Translations under genes and position numbers: made by a program
The notes under the pieces: generated by a model
The model's input: the letters and a program-made list of their open reading frames with translations, nothing else
The model's database searches: none
What the model was told of the DNA's origin: nothing
Part shown: positions 33,458-44,480 of the stretch, in pieces
How the letters are laid out: each line of letters starts with the position of its first letter
Position numbering within the stretch: the first letter of the stretch is position 1
From: Neoceratodus forsteri
Lineage: Eukaryota > Chordata > Ceratodontiformes > Ceratodontidae
Reading direction: 5' to 3'
Length of the DNA stretch: 64,000 bases
Assembly: GCA_016271365.2 (NCBI GenBank)
Contig: CM057458.1
Coordinates: 198,868,501 to 198,932,500, forward strand

Positions 33458-35930
33458 TTATCCTGTTAACATGTATTAATCATACATACTTCAGATAAAT
33501 TCTGTATTGTCTACCAACAGGAGTTCCACTCCTCATCTTCAATTTAGACCTACGTCCTTGTTCAATTCATCCAAGCCGATTCAGAACATTTCCCTCTTAC
33601 CAAGTTTTTTTTCCCAGTTTCCTCCCCTTCTCAGTTTGGTCACCACCTCTATGCTCCAGAATTTCAGTGAGGTTGCATTGTGTCCCTCAATGCTGAAATG
33701 CACTGCTACAGGGGGATTTTCATAGCTATTGCTGGTATTACTATTGTGCTTCCCTGTTCTAATCTCGAGAAGTCTAGAGGTTTTATTCACATAAATCTTG
33801 CTACAGGGACATTTGCTTACTAACACAGCATGGTGTGTAGTGCAGGTAATGTAATCATTAATGGAAAATATTGTATTAATTCTTGGATATTCCACACATT
33901 TCTTCTTTCCCGTACAACTGCATTAGCAGCATCTACTACAGGAGTACCTGCCTTGCCTTAAGGGGGCAAACAACATTTGTTCTCCTTCTTTTTGACCATT
34001 GTGGTGGTCTGTGTGAAGACGTTTGTTATAGTCTTCTTTACTTAGAGGCCAGAATAGGTTTGTTATCAAGTTCTGGGATGTGCATCCCTTCCAGGATTAT
34101 CTAATTCCTATCCACAATTTGCTTGATTTTGTTACTATTTTTAGAGAATTCTAGAGACAGAACCAGCCTGTGCATTTTTGTTGGTTGCATTTTTTCCTTC
34201 ACTAATTCTGTTCTGTTTCTTTGATTTGATGTTGATTTGGTGATGGCTTGCCAGACTGTGTTGCCTTAGTACCCCCTCTTTGAAAATCTGTTGTCTACAT
34301 CTTCAAGCTCACTTTCACATGTGCTGTCCTCACTGCAGTTTCAAATAACCCTCAACATTTGTGAGTAGGGGATGTTTTGGATTAAACTGTGGGGATGGAA
34401 GCTCATGGTGTGCATAAGAGTGTTTCAGTCTGTTGTCTCTATTTCATCCTCTTTTTTGTATAGTCTAAGGTCTAGAAAAGGTGCCTCAGTGTGACTATAC
34501 TCTATGGTAAACATGAGGTGATCCATGGCAGTGTTTAATGTTAACAGTGTGTCTTAATACCACTCTCATAGGATAAGTAGGAAGGTCATCCATGTAGCTC
34601 TTAAAAAGCCCCATGTACTTGAAAAATGGTTTATATAGTGGGCTTAACACAGACTGCTCCTCAAATGCCTTTACAAGCAAGTCTGCATAAGTTGGGGCCA
34701 TAGTACTCCCCATGTCTGTCCCTCATATTTGTTTGTGGGATTGATTTTGAAATCAGGAGTAATATTGCTACAGTACCAGCCTAGCTAATTCAACTAGAAT
34801 CACTGGCTGTTGTCCATCAAGCTTTTCTATGGCATTCGTTGGTGTATTTAGGCCCTCTTCATAGGGGTTGCTGGTATACAGGTCCTTTACTGTATGTCCA
34901 TAGTGACAAGGACTGTATCCTTGAGTCCACCCTTCCTGTTTTCTTGCTCCAAAATGTTAATAACACCTCTCAAGTCTTTATGATAGCTTTTCATGTCCTC
35001 ACCTACAGGTTGTATGAAAAAGTAGTTGATGTGAGATAAAAATGGCTCCAGGACAGAACCGATGCTTGAGACAGTAGACCTCCCCGCAGGGTTCTCTATT
35101 GATTTATGTGTTTTCTTGAGACAATAAAAAAAAACAGTGTGTTTGGAAATTTTGTCACTAATAGGTCCACTTCCCATTTTCCAATCTGCTTCAGTTTACA
35201 TGCTTGCTCTATACTTTCTTTTATGCTGTCCTGACTCCTTTCAGTTGGATCTGCTGGTATCAGAGTATAGCTGTTTTTCATCTGAAAGTAAGTTTAAACA
35301 TATTATTCTATACTGGTTCTTATCCACAATCACTGTACCCCCACCTTTATCCACTGATTTCACTATGATGGTTTTGTCTTCCTCTAAGGTTTTGAGTGAA
35401 CATTTTCCTGTTTTGTCAGATTATATTTGGGTCTTGTTTCTGTTTTTGTAAGTGTTCCTCTACCTCCTGAGTTACCTTGGTAATAAAGGCTTCTATACTA
35501 GATTATTTCTCCTGTTTGGTGGGTTGTAAGAAGACTTTTAATGTTAATTCAATTCAATTCACTTTATTTACCAGGTAAGGTCACTGGGCCAAGGCCCTTT
35601 TTCAGGATCGACCTAATGTAATACCTGTTTAACTTCTTAATGTGTGTATCTTCTTTCTGGTTCTCATGTAAACAGTTCTTTTAACCTAATGTTCTTCAAA
35701 AAAACAGAGGAGATCACACATTGTCAGAAATGTGTTCACAGTTTGTGCAGGGGCAAATGACAACCCCTTGCCCAACATGGTCATTTCTAATCCTTTTATG
35801 TTCATTTTAGTAAGTTCTCAAGGTCTAGGTGATGCCATGTCTGAGATTCCTGAAAAGGCCCATGAGGTAAGCGAGCAGAATTTAAGTAAGAGCTCAAGAG
35901 ATTCTTCTGTTTATAATTCCTTCTGTTGAA
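33456..35930 (-). mobile_element. Penelope-like element (PLE), copy 2
   Basis: Minus strand, N to C: VFFYCLKKTHKSIENPAGR then STVSSIGSVLEPFLSHINYF (RT start, about 35,130-35,030), KDTVLVTMDI (about 34,915), GSTMAPTYADLLVKAFEE (34,711-34,660), SYMDDLP (about 34,590; YMDD box), then the C-terminal ITCTTHHAVLVSKCPCSKIY and VNKTSRLLEIRTGKH (33,850-33,750), a PLE-type GIY-YIG nuclease with its Cys/His lead. Families of this type copy themselves with the RT and nick DNA with the nuclease. Stops and shifts abound. It parallels copy 1 (15,166-18,130), and the similarity fades upstream of about 35,800. Confidence 0.85.
35545..35613 (-). mobile_element. Short LINE/SINE tail with TAATGT duplication
   Basis: A 69-bp insertion in PLE copy 2, flanked by taatgt (35,539-35,544 and 35,614-35,619) and absent from copy 1 (near 17,955). 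On the minus strand it reads 'aagggccttggcccagtgac', then 'ttacctggtaaataaag', and ends in (TGAAT)n. This looks like the extreme 3' end of a retroposon. Confidence 0.7.
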
Positions 35931-36189
35931 ATACTTGCTTTACTAAATTTTCTTCTTTTGTTGTATGCCCTTTAGTTTGCTGTAAATCATTCAAATGCAT
36001 TGGAAATAGTAAATATTTTATGTTTAATATAAAACTGTGGCTTTTAATAAACTCTGGTAATCCATATTTGTTTGCAAAGTTTATGATCTGATTCTGGCAA
36101 GAACTCTATCAACCTTAAAAAGTAAACCTGAGTCTGATACAGAGGACAGGGAAAGTTAAATTTAAATTTTTTTTTTCCAAAACAGACAC

Positions 36190-36352
36190 ACTGAGCCAAG
36201 ACTTGCTTCCTGGTGCATCCTAGGAGTACAGGGATGCTAAGTGATTTGCTCATGGTCACACAGTATGTAAGTGGTGGCTGGTGGATTCAAAGCCAGTTCT
36301 CCAGGTTTGCAGCTCAGTGCTCTAAACCACTACTCTATACTGCCTCCTGAGT
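36190..36352 (-). mobile_element. MIR-like tRNA-derived SINE
   Basis: Read on the minus strand: 'gaggcagtatagagtagtgg', 'agagcactgagctgcaaacc', 'ctttgaatcc' and 'ccacttacatactgtgtgac', ending 'gagcaaatcacttagcatcc'. This follows the MIR consensus in order (head with A/B boxes, then the CORE 'acttactagctgtgtgacc..gggcaagtcactta'). It is about 160 bp, as usual for an old MIR copy. It could be another CORE-SINE of the same layout. Confidence 0.8.
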
Positions 36353-36724
36353 TTCTTATGTCCAAAGGGCCTTGTGCTGTATGAGCAGGAGCCTGTGGTG
36401 GGACTCAAAGAAGCAGCCCCGTTAGAGTTGTAACCAGGTTGGTGGCAATGTGAATAAGTAAGTGAACTAGACTACCATTGAAAAAACAGTCACTTCTCTT
36501 GGGAATGTGTGGCATGTGAGTAACACTAATTTTGTAAGCAGTAACTCAAGACAATATAGGTAGCCACTGCAAGCCTTATTATAAAATCTCTACCATAGAG
36601 GTTACTTTTTATTTTTAATGTTAGTTCTTATTTTGAAAATGTTCTCTTTATTGTAATTGGTGCTCAAGTTAGTTAGATATTATGTGCCCCCACTTATCCC
36701 ATACCCAAAAGTAAAGAGCATTGT
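36353..36724. other. Unassigned interval
   Basis: AT-rich non-coding sequence between the MIR-like SINE and the PLE-type end. No ORF, repeat unit or family motif seen. Confidence 0.6.
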
Positions 36725-37010
36725 AGTCTGTGGTACCTAAAACAGAAACACTGTGTGGGATCTGCTCCACAACCTCAGGCTCAATAATAATCCACAGTGG
36801 AGAAACAGACCCACTTCCTGCTGCATATGTTCAATATTTGTTAACACAGTTTATTATAGAACAGGGTCCACAGGCTGCAGGACAGAAACAAATCAACATC
36901 TGTGGTTCCACAGACCACTTCATCAGGATTGTTTAACTGTCTAATGATTAAAGACATTAGAAAATAAAAATAAATTTGAACTGAAGTGGATATTTTCATC
37001 AGGACATAAT
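36725..37010 (-). mobile_element. PLE-type end with hammerhead-like motif
   Basis: The minus strand reads CTGATGA (36,926-36,920), then a stem-loop with arms gtggt (36,918-36,914) and accac (36,906-36,902), then AGATG where a hammerhead has GAAAC. The text after it ('ttgatttgtttctgtcctgcag', T-rich, ending 'gtttctgttttaggtaccac') resembles PLE ends. It lies upstream (5' on the minus strand) of PLE copy 2, about 0.8 kb beyond the last similarity between the two PLE copies. It may be its leader or a separate fragment. Confidence 0.45.
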
Positions 37011-37459
37011 AGTGGTTAGATTTACAATAAGCCTTTCTAATTTATTTCACACATATTTTAAAAACTGCAAAATCACATATCTCAGTTCAGGATGAAATGA
37101 AAATAAAAATGGATTTATTGATGTTTTTGCCTACTAAAAAGCTATATGATAACACTGCTTTAATAGCCCTCTAGTATGGAGAAAGCTACCTATGGTACTG
37201 TGGAAGTCAAAAATACCAATAGCACGATTCAGAGACACAGTTGTAGCTCATTCAGGCTAAAGAGATCCATCATAGGTTTGAAAATTGGAACCTGCAATTG
37301 AATTGGCAACAGTTTGGATGCTGATTTTAAAATCGAGAATTCCTTTGATGGTCCAGCATAATTCTATTTATTTGCTACTGAGTGATTTTCAGAAAGAAAC
37401 ACATGTTGCTAACTCACTGGGATACCAGTGAAGTGGTGCATAACATGCAGTAATGCAGA

Positions 37460-38207
37460 ACACTGCACATAACATCTGGTGCAGGAGAGGGACTGTAGGA
37501 TGATCGTATCTGATGATCCCAAGGTGGCAGAGCAGTGCAACAAGGCAGTGGGCAAGGCAAAATGGATGCTGGGTTGCATAAGGAAGGGGGATCTCTAGTA
37601 GGAGATGGGAGGTGGTGTTGCATTTGAATAGCTGACTTGTGAGATCCCCACCTGGAGTACTGTCTCCAGTTCTGGAGGCCACACCTCTGCAAGACATCAA
37701 CAGGGTGGAAGCAATCCAGACAGGGTATACTAAATGGTGTGGGGGTTGCACAAAGAACCATATGAGGAGATGCTGTGGGAACTCAATGTGTACTCAGTGG
37801 AGGAGAGGAGAGTGAGAGGGCACATGATTGAGATGTATAAGTACCTTATAGGGTGACCAAAGTGCAGGAGGGGAGACTCTTTCAAAGGAGAAGGAGCACA
37901 AGAACATGTGGCCATGCTATGAAGCTTGAGGGGGGATTATTAAGAGGGATGTGAGGAAATGCTTCTTCACAAAAAGGGTGGTGGATGCCTGGAACAGCCT
38001 GCCAAAACAGGTGGCAGTAGTGAGGACAGTGGGGAACTCCAAACATACATGGGATTGGCACAAGGGTATACTACGTAGAGATAATGGTGGAGGGAAGGAT
38101 ACCTGTGACCAAGTAGAGTCCAAGGTGTAGTGTTAGGCAGGGAAAATAGGACAGACTGGATAAGACTAGCATTCCTTTTTTGCTGACACATTCTATGTTT
38201 CTATGTT
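37460..38207 (+). mobile_element. CR1 LINE 3' fragment with intact TTCTATG tail
   Basis: Translated pieces follow CR1 ORF2 C-terminus order: dispersed KMDAGLHKEG-like text (about 37,555-37,600), a PTWSTVSSSGGHTSARHQQG-like frame (37,640-37,700), YEEMLWELNVYSVEERRVRG (37,757-37,820), then FFTKRVVDAWNSLPKQVAVV-like (37,965-38,015). The end has 'tggataagactagcattcc', then 'ttctatgtttctatgtt' at 38,191-38,207, the classic CR1 terminal octamer repeat. Frames are broken. The best-preserved CR1 end in the window. Confidence 0.88.
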
Positions 38208-40391
38208 AATATAAAAACATCTGTCAGGTTGGAAAACTTGGCATTTAGAATCAACGGGATAGAAACTTGACTAGCGGCTGTGGATGGTTGTTCTTCCTAG
38301 GCTGAAGAGGTAGAAAATGAAATGAGGAACTGGTTATTTGTTTTAGAAGCAGCAGTTAAATCATTGACTTTAGATGAAATCAATCCAAACTACTGTATCA
38401 ACTTGAGAGACTGAGAAACATCCATCTAAGCAACCACTTGCAGGTCATTGTGCAACCTGGCATTGTAAGCCTGCTGCATATGAGGACTGGCTTACTTATG
38501 ATGCTTTGCACTTGGTTTGTGGTGTTAGATTGTATGGGCTGGATTTTCAAAGAGTTGCGGTAAATTTTGTTGCCATTGCACTACTTGCGGCATGACTGTT
38601 AGATCATATAAAACATGATCTAACTTCATATCAAATGTTCTGCAAGTTGCACATCAAGAATGATGCATGCATGAAATAAATGACAGGTGCATTATTTTTC
38701 TGCTGTGAAGGAGTAAAGTGTTGCAACGGTGTGAAAATGTCTGAACATCTCATGCACAGCTTGAAGGGCTTTTGCAGTGATTCAACAGTAGGCCAACAGC
38801 CATATAAAAATGGTGTATCAATGAGCCAGAATTCATACATTTCCTGACATTTCTGTTCTCATGTGATGGAGATGCAAGGGTTTTTGGGCCATCGATCAAA
38901 TGACTGTTTTCCGAGGCTGGAGTTCCGGTGGCCCCTCTTCATCTGGCAATGCTTAAAAGTGCCCTTTCAGTGGAAACCCTACTACAGTATTTTGAGCACC
39001 CTGACATTGTAAGGTGATTTGTTGAAGAAAACATGCAATTTCCAACATACTCTTAGAGACTCCATAGAAGAGGAGGACTTGACAAAAAAAACAGAACACA
39101 TCCTCAAGTTGCCTAAGGACTAAAATCTGGCTTAGAGTAAATGCCAGCTGGAGAACTCAGCACTAAAAAATTGCAGAGCATAGTTTCTTCTGATTTACTT
39201 GACTTATGTGATAGTTGGAACCCTGTTAGAATATATAATGTGGTGTTAAGATTCATTTAGAATTCATTTAATTGTTCTTCCATGCACCGCAGATGCAAAA
39301 TTAATCTATAAATAAAAATTATTTGCTTTCCTTCCTGCAATAATATGTAAAAAAGATTAATATTGCTGTGTCTATTTTTTCTTTGTAATTCAGTTAAGCT
39401 TTTTTGCACTTCTTTTAAGTTTCTGCATATATATTTCTTTCTTTATTGAAAACATTTTACAAGGAGGAAGTAGGAAAGCCTAATGAGCCTAAATGGCTTG
39501 TTTCCCAGTGTGTAATGGAAAACACTGTACCTGATGAGACATACCAAGAGGAAGCATTTGTGATAAAAACATAAAATAAGAACAATGAAAGGGGCCCATT
39601 CTACTTAATAGTTCACATTTCAAGAAGTTTTTATTTTTAACCAGGCACAATCAGTTATATGAGTGGTGTTTCATGGCAAAGGGTGTCACTTCATCCTGGC
39701 CATATAGCACTGTGGTCACTTTATAAATCTATCTCATCAGCACGTTATAACTCATTGCTTTCATAAACTATGCATAGACCTTAACACCAGTTGAGTTGGC
39801 TTCTGCATGAGTCTCCATGCAGCTCCAATAGGGCAGTTATCCCTGAGACATTTCAGGCAGAGACTTAAGCACAGAGCCATGTAAGGCTTTATCATTAGAG
39901 AGGCTATAAAAGACATTGTGAACCTCAGAAATCAGGTGGCAAGAAGTTTAAGAGACTTTATCATCACCTATATCTTACTGTGGCTAGACAAAAATAATGA
40001 CTTCTTGAAAAGTGAACTAATAAATGAAATGGGCCCCTTTTCTTGTCCATATCTGATCAGGGGAAGCTCCAATACTACAGTTTCCTAGTAGATTCACCTG
40101 TAAGAATCTAGGTAACCTGGATACCAGTACTTTTGCAATTTTTGATAAAAAAAACAAATAAAATAAAGTGATATGAGTAATGAGAGCCAAATTGAAGCAT
40201 CCTGTTTTATAGCCAGAGAAGACATGGTGATGATGTCATAAATTCCCAAGCCCTAACAATATGTAATGAGTCAGCTGTTAATAAATTACTTATGCCGACA
40301 GAGATCCTATTAAATTGTGAGAAAACACTGTAAGTTAAGTAATGTTCCTGTTGACTTAAGTAATTCAGCCTCTTCAGCCTCATTGTGCTTA
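38208..40391. other. Unassigned AT-rich interval, 2.2 kb
   Basis: No frame longer than about 70 codons has a recognisable motif. 38,520-39,060 is slightly more structured, with a short inverted stretch (atcatataaaacatgat, about 38,603-38,620), and could be a decayed DNA transposon. 39,100-40,390 shows nothing. This is the longest stretch of the window without an assigned repeat and a candidate for single-copy flank. Confidence 0.5.
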
Positions 40392-41687
40392 TATATACAG
40401 TATTATACTGGCATGGTAGTGCCAGTATAGTTAGGGTCGCCTGGCCACTTCTATTTTAGACCCCACATTTTGCACTTTAATAACTTTGCAACCATTTGAC
40501 CAATTTGCCTGAAATTTTGCATGCACTGTCTGGTACCATAGATCTCTGGATCTGGCAAGTTTTGTTCTGGTCATTCCGGTTGGTGTTGTGGCTGCAGAGC
40601 TGTGTAGTGCCAAAAAAAGTGAACTTTACCATTTTTGTGCAAATTCTTTGCTCGGGGCTATGGCCAAAATGGTTTGGGGGTCTGGTCTGAAATTGTCAGG
40701 GTTTATGTCATCTGGGTCACTGTTGTGCATGCCTTTTTGAGGGTTTGGTGAAAAAATATTAATTGATTAAAAACTTACTAAAGATTTAAGTTTCCCATTA
40801 TAGCCTATGGGAAAAAAATATATGTGCCATGTGAAAGCATGTTTTGTTTTTATAAAAGCATCTTTTATCGTCACAAATGGGTTTAGTAGCATGATGTGCC
40901 CGACATCTTGTTTTCAGTAAGTGACAGAGACAAAAAAGTAATTAAAAAAATAATGCCTCTTGGTAAACACCAACAGTTGTGTTTACCTAATTGGGGCCCT
41001 AGGAACATGATTCTCAGATTTTAAAAATTATGCTCAGAAATATGTTCTTTATGATTTTTTCTGTTGATAGTGTTGAAAATTATGAAAGTGTAGCACAGAT
41101 TCTTTTGCAAATTGTGACAGCCTTTCATGAAAGCTTTCACAAAATTTGTGAAAGTGTCACAAATTTGTGAAAGTACTTGCAAAAACTTGCTGTTTCTTTG
41201 TCACTTCACTGCAATTAAACAGTTTTGGACTGAAATTTGCAGGGTAGAAAGGGCTTGCCCCACAAATTTGCCTTTTGCTGGTTTGTTGATAAAATTTACA
41301 TTAGTTCCATAGTTATAACATTCCAAAGTTTAGACATTTCCCATAGGATAACATTGTGTTGGTCGCGGTACCTTTCGGCAGCTATATCTCGAAAACGGTT
41401 TGAGATACAGATTTTTCGCTTATTGCAGATTAGTACACCTTTAGGCCCTAACTCTCTCCCCATTCCATGTATAAGGAAGTTCAGATGGTACAGTGTAGGA
41501 GAATGGGGTGAGATTTATGCCAGACACACCAAGCCACACCCCGATGCCTGTTGTTGTGTGGAGGGTGGGGTGGGATTGGGCGGTAGGGTTGGTAACCCTA
41601 ACACTGCATTTCTAGACTTTTGTTGCTGTCATAGAAACCCTAACTGTTGCATTAACTGAGTTTTATTGCAATGAATATATATTATGG
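40392..41687 (-). repeat. Composite K repeat, copy 4 (short: C and A only)
   Basis: The left TA-rich edge (about 40,391-40,400) is followed by the C end 'tggcatggtagtgccagtat' and C text ('gcactttaataactttgcaa', 'ctggatctggcaag', 'cccattatagcctatggg'). It closes with 'cctttcggcagctatatctc' (about 41,370). An A half-palindrome follows (41,450-41,676; 'agggttggtaaccctaacac', 'gcattaactgagttttattg'), then a short TA run. It lacks the B part and the tandem array. Orientation is opposite to copies 1-3. Confidence 0.75.
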
Positions 41688-41694
41688 TAGCACA

Positions 41695-41773
41695 GTATGT
41701 GTAGGTGCCTCAGGACCTCCTTGTGAATGAGCTTGCTCAATGGAGTCTTTCCTGCAATAAACTTGAACTTGAA
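41695..41773 (+). mobile_element. Short retroposon tail, (ACTTGA)n end
   Basis: A piece of about 80 bp ending 'tcctgcaataaacttgaacttgaact', the layout of a LINE/SINE 3' end with hexamer repeats. It splits the C end of K copy 5: 'atggtagcac' is to its left and 'ccatagttaggg' to its right, which are contiguous in other copies. Confidence 0.55.
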
Positions 41774-42979
41774 CTACCATAGTTAGGGTTGAGTACTCAA
41801 TTTAAGGTTAAATGGTGAACCTTTGCACCTTAATAACTTTGCCACTGTTCAACAGATTTGCCTGAGATTTGGTAGGCATGGGGCATAGCCACTGATCTTG
41901 GGATCTGCCAACTCTTGTACCGGTCGGGTATACGGTTGCAGAGTTATTAAGCAACATCCCTGCACACAATTACGTTTTTTTGCGCATTCTTCGCTTGCAC
42001 CTACAGGTCGCACAGTTTATGTGACTGGTCCAAAAACTTCAGGGAACATGTGGCCAGGGTCCACAATGTGCCTTTTGAAGATTTCAAGAAAAAATATTGA
42101 ACGGTTCAAATGTTATTCAAAAAACAATTTTCCCATTATAGTCAATGGGAAAAATTAACAAAAAGTTCAACAGTGTCTCAAATGCAGTTTTTAGTGTTGC
42201 AAATGACCCCTGTAATGTCATGAGTCAGCCATTTTTTTTCAGTTAGTGGTCACAGAAATGCTTGGCATTTAAATTTGGGACCCTCTAGGGACACAATTCT
42301 TTTTGTGTTCACCTAGTCGGACCCTGAGGATGCTAGCCATGTCTTTTTTGGAGGGGTTAAACACCCCAGAAATATGTTTTTTAAATTTTTGGAAAAAGTA
42401 GTGTCACAAAGTAATGTCGCACTCACGACACTTTTGTGATTTCATTTGCGAAAGTGTTGTGATTTGCAACACTATTTTTGCAACACTATGCCCAAAATAA
42501 CAGGAATTCTTTGCCACCCTGCTACAAAACGACGGTTTTGGTCTTTTGGGCTGAAATTTGAAGGGAAGAAAGCCAACATCCCACAGATGTGCCTTTTGGT
42601 GGTTTGGGACAAAATATTGCACAGATGGAAAGTTACAGTGCTCTGAAGTTGACACTTTTTCCCATAGACTAACATTGCAGCGCCTGCCGCACCTTTCGGG
42701 GCCCATATCTCGGAAACGGTGCAAGATACAGACTTTATGTTGGAAAATTGCTTAGCTCCCCCAAATGGGAGCTAAGCATAAAACTAGCCAGGAAAGTAAT
42801 AATTCATATGAAATTAAAATTTTTTTTCTATGTCATGCGGGTTCCTGAGATATAAGCAATTTAGTATTCCAACTCCTCATTTTCTGCTCTGAGCCCCATT
42901 ATTATACATGCATTCTTTGTACTCACTGTGTTTCTCTCTGCAGCTGTTGGAGAAAACCAGGGCGTGCACTCCAGTTACT

Positions 42980-43980
42980 GTTACATGTAGTGTTTCCACT
43001 TGTGTTTCCATAGCTGTTTGCATTAGCATTCCCATGTATGCCACCGTGTTTGCGCTTGCATTTGAGTTACTCTTACTATTTGTGTCTACAGTACTGTTTC
43101 TGTTTGTGTTTCACTTTGCATCACCGTGCGCATTAACATTTACGTTTGCAGTCGCCCTTCCATTTTGTGTTTGCGTTTGTCTTTCGTTTTGCATCATCAT
43201 TGTTGTTACCGTTACCATTTGCGTTTACAATTGTGTTCCCATGTGTGTTACGGTGTGCATTTTCATACGCGCTTGCGTTTGCATTTCTGTTTCCTTTGGC
43301 GTTAACATTGCTGTTACCGTTACCATTTGAGTTTCCAATTGCAGTACCGTGACCGTGCACGTTATGTTTGTGTTTCCATACATGCTTGCATTTGCGTTTC
43401 TGTTTTCTTTGGCATTATTGTTGCGGTTACCGTTACCATTTGTATTTACAATTGTGGTACCGTGACCGTGCGCATAACGGTTTGTGTTTCTGTACGTGCT
43501 TGCATTTGTCTTTCTGTTTCCTCTGGCATTATTTTTGCTGTTACTGTTACCATTTGTATTTCCAATTATGGTACCGTGACCATGCGCATTATGGTTTGCG
43601 TTTCTGTATGTGTTTGCATTTGTGTTTCTGTTTCTGTTTCCTTTAGCATTATTTTTGCTGTTACTGTTACCATTTGCATTTGCAACTGTGGTACCATAAC
43701 CGTGCACATTATGCTTGTATTTGTCTTTCTGTTTCTGTTCCCTTTGGTGTTATTGTTGCTGTGACAGTTAATATTTGTGTTTACAATAGCGGTACCATGA
43801 CCGTGCATGTTACCAGTTGCTTTTCCGAATGCGCTTGTGTCTCCGTTTGCTTCACTGTTTGCTTTGGTGTCATTTTGCGCTTGCATTTCTATTAAGGTTT
43901 GCATTACCATTTATGTTTGCATCACCATGTGCATAACCATTAGTGCTTGCATTTGCATTGCAGTTACCGTTGCTATGTCA
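42980..43980. repeat. Minisatellite, period about 101-120 bp, with hexamer substructure
   Basis: The landmark gtaccgtgaccgtgc and its variants start at 43,344, 43,457, 43,571, 43,691 and 43,792 (spacing 113, 114, 120, 101). Within each unit, 'tttgcgtt', 'tttctgtttc' and 'gttaccattt' recur at roughly 6-bp phase. Outer parts (42,980-43,330; 43,800-43,980) are more diverged. Because the period keeps phase in places, frames of 140-160 codons rich in Asn/Gly (minus) or Cys/Val (plus) are open. They are a repeat artefact. Confidence 0.9.
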
Positions 43981-44430
43981 CAAGACATAACGTGGTGGGA
44001 GCATGGGGCCCAAAGGGCACACGCTCCCACCACTGTATTCTATTTGTTATTTATAGTCCTCATTCTCAAAAAGAAGGGAAATTCATGGCAAAAAATCAGT
44101 TTAATGCATCAGTTAGGGTTGTTCTACAGCGACAAAAGTGAGGAAATTTGGTGTTAGGATTGAAAGCCCCCCTTGCACCCCCCCAGCCTGCCCACCCAAC
44201 CGGCATTGAGGTGTGTGTTGGAGTCATTGGTCTTAACTCTCACCCCATTCTCCTATACCTCAGCTTGTTTCACATGTGATGGGGTGAGAGTTAGGGCTGA
44301 CAACCCCAGTGCACACCCGTGCCAGTTGAATGGGCTGGCTGAGGTTGCAAAGGGCTTCAATCTTAACACCAAATTGGTCATTTTGTCACTGTGGAACAAC
44401 TAACTGATGCATTAAACAGAGTTTTTTGCC

Positions 44431-44432
<2 letters not shown>

Positions 44433-44477
<45 letters not shown>
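44433..44477. repeat. (TA)n microsatellite
   Basis: About 22 TA units between the A end of K copy 5 and the start of copy 6. Confidence 0.97.

Positions 44478-44480
<3 letters not shown>

Larger units (their letters stand above)
41688..44432 (-). repeat. Composite K repeat, copy 5
   Basis: C end 'atggtagcac...ccatagttagggttgagta' (41,688-41,800, split by a short tail insertion), C part to about 42,760 ('cacctttcggggcccatatc', 42,690), then a minisatellite (42,980-43,980), then an A palindrome (44,065-44,432) ending 'gttttttgccatg' against (TA)n. It shares the TA-rich border at 41,677-41,687 with copy 4 and the tract at 44,433 with copy 6, so the copies stand head-to-tail. Confidence 0.75.

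Noticed and set aside
37460..38207. CR1 frames as an intact host gene
   Set aside because: Stops and shifts occur in every frame, and the tail repeats identify it as a CR1 3' end.
43225..43707. 160-codon minus-strand ORF rich in Asn/Gly and the overlapping 145-codon plus-strand ORF
   Set aside because: Both arise because the minisatellite keeps frame. Composition is low-complexity, both strands are open at once, and no domain is seen.
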